64,000 nt of DNA, taken from assembly GCA_025355875.1 (NCBI GenBank), contig JANXYV010000186.1, positions 1 to 64,000 on the forward strand, given 5' to 3'. Shown here piece by piece: positions 27,155-36,065 of the stretch. Positions within the stretch are counted from its first letter, which is position 1, and every line of letters starts with the position of its first letter. Under the pieces are notes generated by a model. It was not told the DNA's origin. It saw nothing but the letters and a program-made list of their open reading frames with translations, and did no database searches. Made by a program: the position numbers and the translations under genes. The stretch is from Prolixibacteraceae bacterium (GTDB lineage Bacteria > Bacteroidota > Bacteroidia > Bacteroidales > Prolixibacteraceae).

Positions 27155-28483
27155 ATGAACAGACTCCTTGCCGCAGTAATCTTGCTGCTTGCTTTCACAA
27201 GTGCCCGGGCACAGGAAACATGGTCGTTACAAAAATGCATTGATTATGCGATTCAAAACAATATCCAGATCAAGCAACAGACTTTGAATTCCGATTATTA
27301 CAACAATCAATTGAACCTTGCAAAGAACAAACGTTTGCCTAACCTGAATGCCAACGTAGCAAACAGTCAGGACTTTGGCCGGTCACTTTCATACACGAAT
27401 CTATATGTGAACCGGAACTCGAACACCACAAGTGGAAGTTTGAGTACCAATGTGACCATTTGGAGCGGTGCGACCTTGAACAATTCGATAAAAATGGCCG
27501 ATATGGATTTGCGTGCCAGTCTCGAAGAAACTCAAAAAACAAAGGACGATATGATGCTCAATATCGCGGCAGCATACCTCGAAATACTCTTTGCCGATGA
27601 ACTGCAGGGCGTATCTGAAGATCTCCTGAAAATTACCCAACTTCAGATTGACCGGACGACCAAACTTGTTGAAGCCGGAAGTCTGGCCAAAGGAAGCCTT
27701 CTCGAGATTGAAGCGCAGTATGCCCGCGAAGAATTGGATGTGGTGAATGCCCAGAACAGGCTTCAGCTGGCTTATTTGGGAATTTATCAATTGCTTGAAC
27801 TGCCTTCGACCGAAAGCTTTAAGATTGAAAAACCTACACTTCCTGAAATCGGCGCAAATATCAGTCTGCTGAATTCGATGGATGTGTTCAAAAATGCAGT
27901 GCAAATCAGGCCAGCAGTGAAAGGCGCCGAGTTTAAGCTGGAAAGTGCCCGCAACCAGTTGCAGGTGGCCAAGGGAGGACTCTGGCCTACCTTATCCCTT
28001 GGCGCAAATTACTACAACCTGTACAACAACCAATACAGCGACCTGAATGGAGAAAAGATCGCATTTGGTGAACAACTCAGCAACAACCAACGGTACGGAT
28101 TTGGCGTGAATCTGAATATCCCGATATTCAACCATTTTCAGGCAAAGACAGGCATCAGCAATGCACAAATCCAGCTTGAGAATTCTGAGCTCCAGTTGCA
28201 AAACACTAAAAACCTGCTTCGGAAAGACATAGAACAATCTTATACAAACGCATTGGCTGCCTTTAAAAGATATGTAGCCAACCAGAAAGCAGTAGTTTCA
28301 TCGAAAGAAGCATTTCGTTATACGGAAGAAAAATTCAATGTTGGGATGATCAACTCGGTGGAATACAACCAGAGCAAGAATAATCTGTCCAAAGCCCAGA
28401 GCGACTTGCTACAGGCCAAATACGAATACATTTTCAGGACAAAAATATTGGATTTCTATAACGGAATACCGATTGAACTATAG
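27155..28483 (+). CDS. TolC family outer-membrane efflux protein
   Basis: 442 residues starting MNRLLAAVILLL with a signal peptide cleaved near ARAQE. The mature protein begins with WSLQKCIDYAIQNNI, the standard start of Bacteroidota TolC proteins, and contains two related coiled-coil halves (each with DMMLNIAAAYLEILFA- or DIEQSYTNALAAF-type helices). An ATG nine bases upstream (27146) is also possible. It is the last gene of the tripartite efflux operon, followed by a terminator. Confidence 0.92.
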   Translation: MNRLLAAVILLLAFTSARAQETWSLQKCIDYAIQNNIQIKQQTLNSDYYNNQLNLAKNKRLPNLNANVANSQDFGRSLSYTNLYVNRNSNTTSGSLSTNVTIWSGATLNNSIKMADMDLRASLEETQKTKDDMMLNIAAAYLEILFADELQGVSEDLLKITQLQIDRTTKLVEAGSLAKGSLLEIEAQYAREELDVVNAQNRLQLAYLGIYQLLELPSTESFKIEKPTLPEIGANISLLNSMDVFKNAVQIRPAVKGAEFKLESARNQLQVAKGGLWPTLSLGANYYNLYNNQYSDLNGEKIAFGEQLSNNQRYGFGVNLNIPIFNHFQAKTGISNAQIQLENSELQLQNTKNLLRKDIEQSYTNALAAFKRYVANQKAVVSSKEAFRYTEEKFNVGMINSVEYNQSKNNLSKAQSDLLQAKYEYIFRTKILDFYNGIPIEL

Positions 28484-28529
28484 TCAAATCTGTTCATTTT
28501 TCGATTAAATAAGTAAATACAGTGGTTTT

Positions 28530-28558
28530 ACCCGTCGGTGCAAATCGGCGGGTTTTTT
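28530..28558 (+). terminator. Terminator of the efflux operon
   Basis: ACCCGTCG (28530-28537) pairs with CGGCGGGT (28546-28553) with one G-T pair, followed by a T-run, 47 bp after the tolC-like stop codon. Confidence 0.8.
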
Positions 28559-28560
28559 AT

Positions 28561-28780
28561 TGAATTCCTGGTTTTCAGGATTGACAAGATATTCTATTTC
28601 AAATGGGTGAGACTCTTTTATTAGGCAATTCATTTAGACCGACTTTTCCATCAGGCCCACCGAATCGAATCACATGGTAAATCAATGAGAAAGTAAAAGA
28701 GGTTCAATAAAGAATCTTCTTTACAATTTTGGATATCAATTACTAAATTGGAATAAAGTAGTTTTTAGATCCTGCTTTTC
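28561..28780. other. Non-coding stretch, nothing recognised
   Basis: No ORF and no RNA structure recognised between the operon terminator and the repeat array. It may be residue of a decayed insertion. Confidence 0.35.
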
Positions 28781-28887
28781 GGTGGTCAATTTGCTCCGGC
28801 AAAGGGTGGTCAATTTGTGTCGGCAACAGGTGGTCACTTTCCTCCAAAACAGGTGGTCAATTTATACTGGAATCAGATGGTCAATTT
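28781..28887. repeat. Five 12-bp direct repeats, IS21-type terminal repeat remnant
   Basis: GGTGGTCAATTT or one-mismatch variants occur at 28781, 28805, 28829 (GGTGGTCACTTT), 28852 and 28876 (GATGGTCAATTT), with a 23-24-bp period and dissimilar spacers such as GCTCCGGCAAAG. IS21-family elements carry several such repeats at their ends as transposase-binding sites. No istA/istB gene remains here, so this is probably a solo end left after deletion. Confidence 0.6.
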
Positions 28888-28916
28888 CACCGTTTTTTCC
28901 AAGTAAATCCTCAAAA

Positions 28917-28938
28917 CCTTGCGTAAACCTTGCGTAAA
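28917..28938. repeat. Tandem duplication of an 11-bp unit
   Basis: CCTTGCGTAAA occurs twice head to tail just downstream of the tRNA terminator. It could mark an integration junction beside the tRNA gene. Confidence 0.4.
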
Positions 28939-28940
28939 AT

Positions 28941-28974
28941 AAAAAAGAGCTACGAATATTCATCGTAACTCTTT
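28941..28974 (-). terminator. Terminator of the tRNA(CAU) gene
   Basis: On the minus strand a 12-bp stem with one mismatch (AAAGAGTTACGA/TCGTAGCTCTTT) is followed by a T-run; it begins 10 bp after the tRNA 3' end. Confidence 0.75.
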
Positions 28975-28984
28975 GATTTTCAAG

Positions 28985-29058
28985 TGGGCCCAACTGGGCT
29001 TGAACCAGTGACTCCCTGATTATGAGTCAGGTGCTCTAACCGACTGAGCTATAGGCCC
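28985..29058 (-). tRNA. tRNA with CAU anticodon, probably tRNA-Ile2 (lysidine-modified)
   Basis: 74 nt on the minus strand with a complete cloverleaf. The acceptor stem pairs GGGCCTA with TGGGCCC and the discriminator is A. The D-arm has AGCTCAGTCGGTTAGAGC, the anticodon loop is CTCATAA and the T-arm has GGTTCAAGC. CCA is not encoded. The anticodon CAT would suggest Met, but the surrounding ACTCATAATC and the D-arm resemble tRNA-Ile2, whose C34 is changed to lysidine by TilS. Elongator tRNA-Met cannot be fully excluded by eye. Confidence 0.88.
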
Positions 29059-29168
29059 GAAATATTCCAATGTTTTCTTTATTTCAGATTATTTTGGAAT
29101 AAAGGATTGCATTTATTTTTTCGGAGTGCAAGTTTACTGAATTCATTGAGATTTCACAAGCAATCGAA

Positions 29169-29861
29169 TTAAATTGTCGGGGATTCATTTTCTGTTTTCA
29201 CGGTCAGTTCTTCTCCGGGTTCCATTTCTCCTGCATACGGTTGGTCATCCTTCAGGTCAAGTTTATTGAACTGTTTCCGGTAAAAGAAAATGATGGAGAA
29301 AATTCCTATCGAAATGGATGAATCAGCAATATTGAAAACCGGGCGAAAGAATTGAAAATCACTTCCACCGGCCAGAGGTACCCAACTGGGATAGGTTCCG
29401 GAAATAAGTGGAAAATAAAACATGTCGACAACCCGCCCGTGAAGAAAGGTAGCATATCCGCCACCTTCAGGGAATAGGGACGCAACACGCCCGTAACTGT
29501 CGTTGAATATCAGTCCGTAAAATGCACTGTCGATGATGTTCCCGATTGCCCCTGCAAAAATGAGCGAAACGCAGGCAATGAATCCCATTGGAAGATCTTT
29601 TTTGACCAGTTTCAGAATGTACCAGCCAATGCCAAATACCGCAACTACCCTGAATAAGCTGAGAAATATTTTTCCATATTCGCCTCCGAACTCAAATCCA
29701 AATGCCATTCCGTTGTTTTCAACAAAATGGATGAGGAACCAATGCCCTATTATATTGAATTCCTGACCGAGTGTCATGTTGGTCTTGATCCATATTTTCA
29801 GGATTTGATCGGCCAGCAAGATCAACACAACGATGAGAATTGACTTTTTTAATTTTGACAT
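29169..29861 (-). CDS. lspA: Lipoprotein signal peptidase (signal peptidase II)
   Basis: A 230-residue, four-helix inner-membrane aspartyl protease that removes signal peptides from prolipoproteins. Conserved boxes are ADQILKIWI, VENNGMAFG, GAIGNIIDS and the catalytic aspartates in RVVDMFYFP and FNIADSSI. A loop of about 25 residues between the two catalytic boxes (around SGTYPSWVPLAGG) and a polar C-terminal tail make it longer than the E. coli enzyme, as is usual in Bacteroidota. It lies downstream of the dksA-like gene behind a hairpin. Confidence 0.95.
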   Translation of the reverse strand: MSKLKKSILIVVLILLADQILKIWIKTNMTLGQEFNIIGHWFLIHFVENNGMAFGFEFGGEYGKIFLSLFRVVAVFGIGWYILKLVKKDLPMGFIACVSLIFAGAIGNIIDSAFYGLIFNDSYGRVASLFPEGGGYATFLHGRVVDMFYFPLISGTYPSWVPLAGGSDFQFFRPVFNIADSSISIGIFSIIFFYRKQFNKLDLKDDQPYAGEMEPGEELTVKTENESPTI

Positions 29862-29873
29862 GATCGTTTAGTA

Positions 29874-29910
29874 TAAAAAAATGATTGAAAGAATAGCTCT
29901 TTCAATCATT
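29874..29910 (-). terminator. Terminator/attenuator between the dksA-like gene and lspA
   Basis: A perfect 13-bp stem with a 5-nt loop (arms 29880-29892 and 29898-29910) followed on the minus strand by a run of T. It sits in the 71-bp gap and would end most transcripts after the dksA-like gene. Confidence 0.8.
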
Positions 29911-29932
29911 TCAAACTATGTTCTACCCGTTT

Positions 29933-30310
29933 TTACTTTTGATTGTTTTTTGCATCGATGCTCAGAGTGGCGTGTGGCACGGCACGAAGGCGTTCTTTCG
30001 AAATCAGTTTCCCCGTTTCGCGGCAGATCCCGTACGTTTTATTCTCAATACGCACCAACGCAGCCTGCAGATACTGGATAAACTTTTGCTGACGTTGTGC
30101 CAACTTTCCCGCTTCTTCCTTTGAAAGAGTTGCAGCGCCTTCTTCCAAAACTTTAAAAGTTGGAGACGTATCCTGAGTGTCGTTACCATCGCTCTGGGTG
30201 ATGGAACTTTTGTACATTACATAGTCTTTCTGCGCCTTTTCGAGCTTATCAAGAATCAATGCTTTGAATTCCTGAAGTTCTCCATCCGAATATCTGTTCT
30301 TTTCACTCAT
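29933..30310 (-). CDS. DksA/TraR family protein with a degenerate zinc finger
   Basis: 125 residues: an N-terminal coiled-coil hairpin (about 10-80) and a C-terminal TraR/DksA finger region (YGICRETGKLISKERLRAVPHA). Of the four zinc-binding cysteines of classical DksA only one is left; the others read Thr, Ser and Ala. The fold can be kept without zinc in some family members. It would bind the RNA polymerase secondary channel and modulate transcription. Gene order ileS-dksA-lspA is common in Bacteroidota. Confidence 0.88.
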   Translation of the reverse strand: MSEKNRYSDGELQEFKALILDKLEKAQKDYVMYKSSITQSDGNDTQDTSPTFKVLEEGAATLSKEEAGKLAQRQQKFIQYLQAALVRIENKTYGICRETGKLISKERLRAVPHATLSIDAKNNQK

Positions 30311-30429
30311 GACTTTAAAGCTTAAAATGGTTGTGCCGTCTCAAATTGCCAAAACTTCACACGGCGTCTAAAAGTATAAAAATTATTCGATTCCTTATAG
30401 TCTTTTCTTCATTCAGGAATCTTTCTCAT

Positions 30430-33400
30430 TTATTCATTCCGGTCTACCAGAATGCGTGCTTCAACATCAGTATCAATCTCGACCAAATGAGAATTTGCCG
30501 GTTCGATATGGTCTACCATAACTAATTCTGAAGCAAGAGTTTGGTTGCTGATGTAATCTTTAAAGATCAGAACCGCGTCATTGTAAAATTCATGTTTCTG
30601 AATTTTAAGTATAATCCGGTCGGTGACTTCAAAATCACTTTCTTTCCGGATATTTTGTATTTTGTTGATGAATTCGCGTGCGATACCTTCCTGCTTCAGT
30701 TCTTCGGTCAGGTGGATGTCGAGCGCGATAGTCAGTCCTCCTTCGCTGGCCACAAGCCATCCTGGAATGTCCTCGGTTTGAATCTCAACATCGTCAAGGC
30801 CAAGCGAAACCAACTCTTCGCCAATTTTCAGATCAAAAACTCCGGATTTTTCAAAACGGACGATATCTTCCTGCCCAAAACCCGCAATTTCAGCAGAAAT
30901 CTGTTTCATCAGTTTTCCGTATTTCGGGCCCAATGTTTTGAAATTGGCCTTTATTTTTTTGCTGATAATTCCGGTTGCGTCGGTCAGAAATTCTACTTCC
31001 TTGACATTGACTTCCGAAAGGATGATGTTTTTAACCGAATCAAACTGTTCCTGAAAATCCGGGTTTAAAACCGGAACCATGATCTTGGCCAATGGTTGAC
31101 GGACTTTCAGTTTTTCTTTCCGGCGAAGGCTTAAAATCATCGATGATGCCTTTTGGGCCAAAGCCATTTTTTGTTCCAGATCGTTGTTGATCATCGATTC
31201 GTCGCAATCCGGGAAATCAGAAAGATGAACGCTTTGATCAATCTCTTTGCCGGTGATCTTATTCAGATCAGTGTACAATAAATCGGCAAAGAATGGGGCA
31301 ATTGGTGCCGAAAGCTTTGCAACCGTATTCAGGCAAGTGTAAAGTGTCTGATAGGCTGAAATCTTGTCCTGATCATATTCGCCTCCCCAATATCGTTTCC
31401 GGCTCAGACGCACAAACCAGTTGCTCAGGTTTTCAGAAACGAATTCGGAGATAGCCCGACCGGCCCGTGTGGGCTCATAGGTTTCATAACTTTCTCCTAC
31501 TTCTTTTACGAGCGTATTGAGCAACGAAATAATCCATTGATCCAATTCCGGCAGCTGTTTGACCGGGATATCCTCTTCGGCGTAGGTAAATCCATCAATG
31601 TTCGCATACATCGCGAAGAAATTGTAAGTATTGTAAAGCGTTCCAAAGAATTTGCGTTTCACTTCATCCACTCCTGATATATCGAATTTCAGGTTGTCCC
31701 AGGGCTGAGAATTGGTGAGCATATACCAACGTAGCGGATCGGAGCCGTTTTCTTCGATGGCTGCAAAAGGATCGACGGCATTACCAAGCCGTTTCGACAT
31801 CTTGTTGCCGTTTTTATCAAGCACCAATCCGTTTGAAATGATGTTTTTAAAAGCCACCGAATCGTCAATCATCGCGGCAATGGCATGCAGGGTGAAAAAC
31901 CAGCCACGGGTTTGGTCAACTCCTTCAGCAATGAAGTCTGCGGGAAACACCTCGCTGAAGTTTTCCTGGTTTTTCGGGAAATGTACCTGAGCATAAGGCA
32001 TCGAACCCGAATCGAACCAAACATCAATCAGATCAGTTTCGCGGAACATCTTTTTCCCATTTGCCGATACAAGAAAAATGTCGTCGACAAACGGACGGTG
32101 AAGGTCAATCTTTTCGTAATTCTCTTTTGAATTATTACCAACTTCAAATCCTTCGAAAATGTTCTTTTCCATAAAACCTTCTGCAACCGCTGCATCAATT
32201 TCAGACATCAGTTCTTCCGTCGAACCGATACATTTGGTTTCTGTTCCGTCTTCCGTCCTCCAAATCGGTAACGGAGTTCCCCAAAACCGGGAACGGCTCA
32301 GGTTCCAGTCCACCAGGTTTTCGAGCCAATTGCCGAATCGTCCGGTTCCGGTTGATGCCGGTTTCCAGTTGATGGTGTTATTTAGAGCGATCATTTTATC
32401 TTTTACCGCAGTTGTCCGGATGAACCACGAATCGAGTGGATAATAGAGAATTGGTTTGTCGGTCCTCCAGCAATGAGGATAGGTGTGGATATGTTTTTCT
32501 ACCTTGAAGGCTTTGTTTTCCTTTTTTAACATCACGCAGATGTCGATATCGACCGTGGCATCGTCTTCTGTCAGGGTTTCGTCATAAGCATTCTTGACAA
32601 AACGTCCGGCAAATTCCGAATATAAAAGTTGATTTACATTTTCGGTAACAAAGTCCGGATCCATGTTTTCGATCAGGAAAAAACGTCCGTTCCGATCCAC
32701 CAAAGGCTGACGTTTTCCTTCCAGATCGTCAACAATAAGCGGGACAATTCCGTGAAGCTTGGCAACCCGGTCATCGTCGGCGCCAAAAGTTGGCGCAATA
32801 TGTACAATCCCGGTTCCATCTTCCGTAGTTACAAAATCACCGGTAATGACCCGGAATGCATCTCCTTTTGGTTTGACCCAGTTGATAAGCTGTTCGTAAT
32901 TGATTCCCTGAAGTTCGACTCCTGAATATTCGCCCAAAATGCGATAGGGGATTTTTTTGTCGCCGGGGCTATAATCTTTCAATTCAAGGCTTTCATTCTT
33001 TGGATCAAAATGGGCTGCCAGTAGATTTTTTGCCAAAATCAGAGTGACAGGTTCGCCGGTATATGGGTTAAAAGTCCTGACTTTCAGATAGGTAATTTTT
33101 GGACCCACACACAATGCCGTATTCGATGGCAAGGTCCAGGGTGTGGTCGTCCAGGCCAGGAAATAAAGATCGGTATCGAGGTTTTCAAAAAGAAATTCCG
33201 ATTTTTCGTCGCAGATGGCTTTAAACTGAGCAACAGCGGTTGCATCTTTCACATCGCGGTAACAGCCGGGCTGGTTCAGTTCGTGTGAGCTGAGTCCGGT
33301 TCCGGCGGCCGGTGAAAATGGCTGAATAGAATAGCCTTTATAAAGGAGATCTTTTTCGTAAATCTGTTTCAGCAGCCACCAGACTGTTTCCATATAGCGG

Positions 33401-33864
33401 CTGTCGTAGGTGATGTACGGATCATCCATGTTCACCCAATAGCCCATTCGTCGTGTCAATTCTTCCCACTCGCGGGTATATTTCATGACTTCCGTCCGAC
33501 AAGCAGCATTGTACTCCGCAACACTGATTTTTTTGCCGATATCATCTTTGGTAATTCCCAGTTTCTTTTCGACACCCAGTTCAACCGGGAGTCCATGCGT
33601 ATCCCAGCCGGCCTTGCGGTGAACTAGGAATCCTTTCATGGTTTTGTAGCGGCAGAAAGTGTCTTTAATGGCCCGGGCCATCACATGGTGAATTCCGGGC
33701 ATCCCGTTTGCTGATGGCGGACCTTCATAAAATACAAAAGACGGATGACCTTCACGGGTGGAAATGCTCTTGTGAAAAGTATCATCATCTTCCCATCTTT
33801 TCAGTACATCCTTGTTGATTTGTGAGAGGTCTAATTGCTTGTAAACCTGAAATTTATTGCTCAT
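30430..33864 (-). CDS. ileS: Isoleucyl-tRNA synthetase, type 2 (eukaryote-like), with swapped HIGH motif
   Basis: A 1144-residue class I synthetase that charges tRNA-Ile. The HIGH signature here reads GIHH (residues 57-60, inside SANGMPGIHHVMAR), with first and third residues exchanged compared with HIGH. The second signature is KMSKR. The CP1 editing domain and C-terminal anticodon domains are present and the length fits IleRS2. This type is known to resist mupirocin, and the GxHH variant has been linked to very high resistance (family knowledge). The ATG at 33864 (MSNKFQVYKQ) is used; the longer frame adds 48 unrelated residues. Confidence 0.95.
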   Translation of the reverse strand: MSNKFQVYKQLDLSQINKDVLKRWEDDDTFHKSISTREGHPSFVFYEGPPSANGMPGIHHVMARAIKDTFCRYKTMKGFLVHRKAGWDTHGLPVELGVEKKLGITKDDIGKKISVAEYNAACRTEVMKYTREWEELTRRMGYWVNMDDPYITYDSRYMETVWWLLKQIYEKDLLYKGYSIQPFSPAAGTGLSSHELNQPGCYRDVKDATAVAQFKAICDEKSEFLFENLDTDLYFLAWTTTPWTLPSNTALCVGPKITYLKVRTFNPYTGEPVTLILAKNLLAAHFDPKNESLELKDYSPGDKKIPYRILGEYSGVELQGINYEQLINWVKPKGDAFRVITGDFVTTEDGTGIVHIAPTFGADDDRVAKLHGIVPLIVDDLEGKRQPLVDRNGRFFLIENMDPDFVTENVNQLLYSEFAGRFVKNAYDETLTEDDATVDIDICVMLKKENKAFKVEKHIHTYPHCWRTDKPILYYPLDSWFIRTTAVKDKMIALNNTINWKPASTGTGRFGNWLENLVDWNLSRSRFWGTPLPIWRTEDGTETKCIGSTEELMSEIDAAVAEGFMEKNIFEGFEVGNNSKENYEKIDLHRPFVDDIFLVSANGKKMFRETDLIDVWFDSGSMPYAQVHFPKNQENFSEVFPADFIAEGVDQTRGWFFTLHAIAAMIDDSVAFKNIISNGLVLDKNGNKMSKRLGNAVDPFAAIEENGSDPLRWYMLTNSQPWDNLKFDISGVDEVKRKFFGTLYNTYNFFAMYANIDGFTYAEEDIPVKQLPELDQWIISLLNTLVKEVGESYETYEPTRAGRAISEFVSENLSNWFVRLSRKRYWGGEYDQDKISAYQTLYTCLNTVAKLSAPIAPFFADLLYTDLNKITGKEIDQSVHLSDFPDCDESMINNDLEQKMALAQKASSMILSLRRKEKLKVRQPLAKIMVPVLNPDFQEQFDSVKNIILSEVNVKEVEFLTDATGIISKKIKANFKTLGPKYGKLMKQISAEIAGFGQEDIVRFEKSGVFDLKIGEELVSLGLDDVEIQTEDIPGWLVASEGGLTIALDIHLTEELKQEGIAREFINKIQNIRKESDFEVTDRIILKIQKHEFYNDAVLIFKDYISNQTLASELVMVDHIEPANSHLVEIDTDVEARILVDRNE

Positions 33865-34026
33865 CGAAACAGAAATTATTACCTTATTTTTTGAAAGGTA
33901 CAAATATAGAAAAAATTGGTATTTGAAATTAAAAAGCCTTTCAGCAAACATTAAATTAATGGTTTGCGCAGGTAAATTAATATTCAGGAAGAATTCGCAC
34001 GAACTCACTGGAGCCTAAGAAATAAG

Positions 34027-34073
34027 AAACCCAAGCTATTCTTCCGTTTCAGGAAAGAATAGCTTGGGTTTTT
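34027..34073 (-). terminator. Terminator downstream of the response regulator gene
   Basis: A 17-bp perfect stem (arms 34027-34043 and 34055-34071) with T-rich flank on the minus strand, 53 bp beyond the regulator's stop codon. Confidence 0.85.
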
Positions 34074-34125
34074 CGTCAGGTCAGGCGAAGTGAACCTGTT
34101 CTATTTTCAAGCGGAACCCGCTGAA

Positions 34126-34830
34126 CTATTCAACAAATTTATAGCCGATCCCTTTCAGGGTTTTGATATGATCGTTCCCGATCTTTTCGCGTAACTTCCG
34201 GATATGTACGTCGATGGTCCGATCGCCAACCACCACATTGTCGCCCCAAACAGAATAATATATCTCTTCGCGGGTAAAAACCTTTCCTGGCTTGGAAACC
34301 AGCAACGACAACAGCTCAAATTCTTTCCGAGGAAGTACCATTTCGTTACCGTCCTGTACAATCAGGTATCGTTCCTTATCGATCACGAGGCTTCCTACAG
34401 TTACAGTGTGCAGACTTTCAACGACGGTAGTTGAAGGAACTCCGGGTGCCGAAGTACGTTTTAACAGCGCTTTAACCCGGCTAACCAGAACTTTCGGGCG
34501 AATGGGTTTGGTGATGTAATCGTCGGCGCCGGCTTCAAATCCGGCTATTTGTGAATAATCCTCGCCGCGGGCGGTCAGAAATGCGATGATCGTATTTTGA
34601 AGGGCCGGGATTCTTCTGATTTCTTCGCAAGCCGCAATTCCGTCCATTTCGGGCATCATCACGTCCAGAATAATCAGGTCGGGCAAGGTCTTTTCTGCCA
34701 CTTTAATTGCCTCCGCGCCATTTTGGGCTGTATATACTTTATATCCTTCTTTTTCCAGATTATAACTGATAAATTCCAGAATATCAACTTCGTCGTCTAC
34801 CAGCAGAATTTTTGACTGACTTTCGCTCAT
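34126..34830 (-). CDS. OmpR/PhoB family response regulator
   Basis: 234 residues: receiver domain with acidic pocket (VDDEVD), phospho-acceptor in LIILDVMMPEMDG and Lys in DDYITKPIRP, then a winged-helix DNA-binding domain (RKEFELLSLLVSKPGKVFTREEIYYSVWG, RTIDVHIRKLREKIG, GIGYKFVE). The wording is that of PhoB-type regulators of Bacteroidota. The partner kinase gene lies 143 bp upstream. Confidence 0.93.
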   Translation of the reverse strand: MSESQSKILLVDDEVDILEFISYNLEKEGYKVYTAQNGAEAIKVAEKTLPDLIILDVMMPEMDGIAACEEIRRIPALQNTIIAFLTARGEDYSQIAGFEAGADDYITKPIRPKVLVSRVKALLKRTSAPGVPSTTVVESLHTVTVGSLVIDKERYLIVQDGNEMVLPRKEFELLSLLVSKPGKVFTREEIYYSVWGDNVVVGDRTIDVHIRKLREKIGNDHIKTLKGIGYKFVE

Positions 34831-34973
34831 AGTAATTTTGAATTAAAATATAAAAGTATGGTTTACTTTTCAAATTGATGAAGGCATTGCGTAAAAACGC
34901 TGAAAATTAACAATTTCATACGACATTTGCCGCTTTCCGCTTTCCTTTTTGCATTTTTCTGAAGTTCAAAGAA

Positions 34974-36014
34974 TTATTTTCCTTTCGCCAGGGTAAACGT
35001 GAAGGTGGTTCCCTTGTCGACCGCACTTTTCACATTGATGGTCTGATCGTGGGCTTCGATGATATGTTTTACAATCGACAATCCCAGGCCTGTGCCTCCC
35101 TGTTCGCGCGAACGGGATTTGTCGACCCGGTAAAAACGCTCGAATATGCGGGGCAGATCGTTTTTCTCCATCCCAATTCCGTTGTCACTGATTTCAACCA
35201 TGACCGTTTCGTGTAGATCATAGAAACCCACCGTTACATGTCCCCGTTTTTTTCCATATTTAATACCATTGCCAACCAGATTGTTCATCACTTCCATAAT
35301 CCGCTTCTTGTCGGCATTCACCAGGATAGGTTTGTCGGTTTTAGTTGTGAATTGCAGGGAAATGCTTCGTTGATTCGCCAGCATTTGAGCCAGTTCAAAT
35401 ACTTCTTCGGTCAAACGCACCAAATCAAAGTTGACCAGGTTGATTTTTAGTTCACCTGATTCAAGTTTGGTAATAGACTCAAGATCTTCAACAATTGAGA
35501 TCATCCGATCGATACTCTTCTCAGTTCGTTGAAGATACAATTTGTTGATTTTCGGATCGTCAATCCCTCCATCGAGCAGGGTTAGGACATATCCCTGAAT
35601 GTTGAAAATCGGGGTTTTCAATTCGTGCGAAACATTCCCGACAAATTCTTTCCGGTAGCGTTCCAGATCTTTTAAACGGGTGATTTCATCGGTTTGATTT
35701 TTGGCCCATTCCTCCACTTGTTTTTGCACATCGGCAATGTTGGTGGTACTGATTTGTTCCAGAAGCTTATTTTTTTTTCCGCTGATCGGAACTTCACGAA
35801 TCGTTTTATAGATGGGTTTAATTTTATCGTTGATATACCGGTTCAGGATAAACAGCACCAGAAAATAGGACATAGTACAAAACAGGACGACAAACAGGAT
35901 AGAATATGCCAGCTGAAAATGCTCTTTCGAACGGATCAGGAAAAAGAAGAAATTCGAAATCAGCAACAGCGCTGTGATGTATAAGGCCAGACGTTTGGCA
36001 GAGTAAGTTTTCAT
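34974..36014 (-). CDS. Sensor histidine kinase (PhoR-like)
   Basis: 346 residues. Two membrane helices near the N-terminus (about 8-28 and 34-58) flank almost no periplasmic loop, so it probably senses the membrane or a partner protein. The H-box is NVSHELKTPIFNIQGYV, the N-box NLVGNGIKYG, and G-boxes DNGIGME and GGTGLGLSIVKHIIEAH. There is no PAS or clear HAMP domain. It pairs with the regulator encoded downstream. The ATG at 36014 is preferred over an upstream non-ATG start. The AlkD-like gene ends 51 bp upstream on the same strand. Confidence 0.92.
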   Translation of the reverse strand: MKTYSAKRLALYITALLLISNFFFFLIRSKEHFQLAYSILFVVLFCTMSYFLVLFILNRYINDKIKPIYKTIREVPISGKKNKLLEQISTTNIADVQKQVEEWAKNQTDEITRLKDLERYRKEFVGNVSHELKTPIFNIQGYVLTLLDGGIDDPKINKLYLQRTEKSIDRMISIVEDLESITKLESGELKINLVNFDLVRLTEEVFELAQMLANQRSISLQFTTKTDKPILVNADKKRIMEVMNNLVGNGIKYGKKRGHVTVGFYDLHETVMVEISDNGIGMEKNDLPRIFERFYRVDKSRSREQGGTGLGLSIVKHIIEAHDQTINVKSAVDKGTTFTFTLAKGK

Positions 36015-36065
36015 TGCAGTCGAAGTTTTGTTTAGCCGGTGCAAAATTAATTGATTTTCGGCAGC

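Noticed and set aside
28781-28887. CRISPR-like array of short direct repeats
   Set aside because: Repeats are only 12 bp with 11-12-bp spacers, far below CRISPR dimensions, and no cas genes occur. IS21-type ends explain the pattern better.
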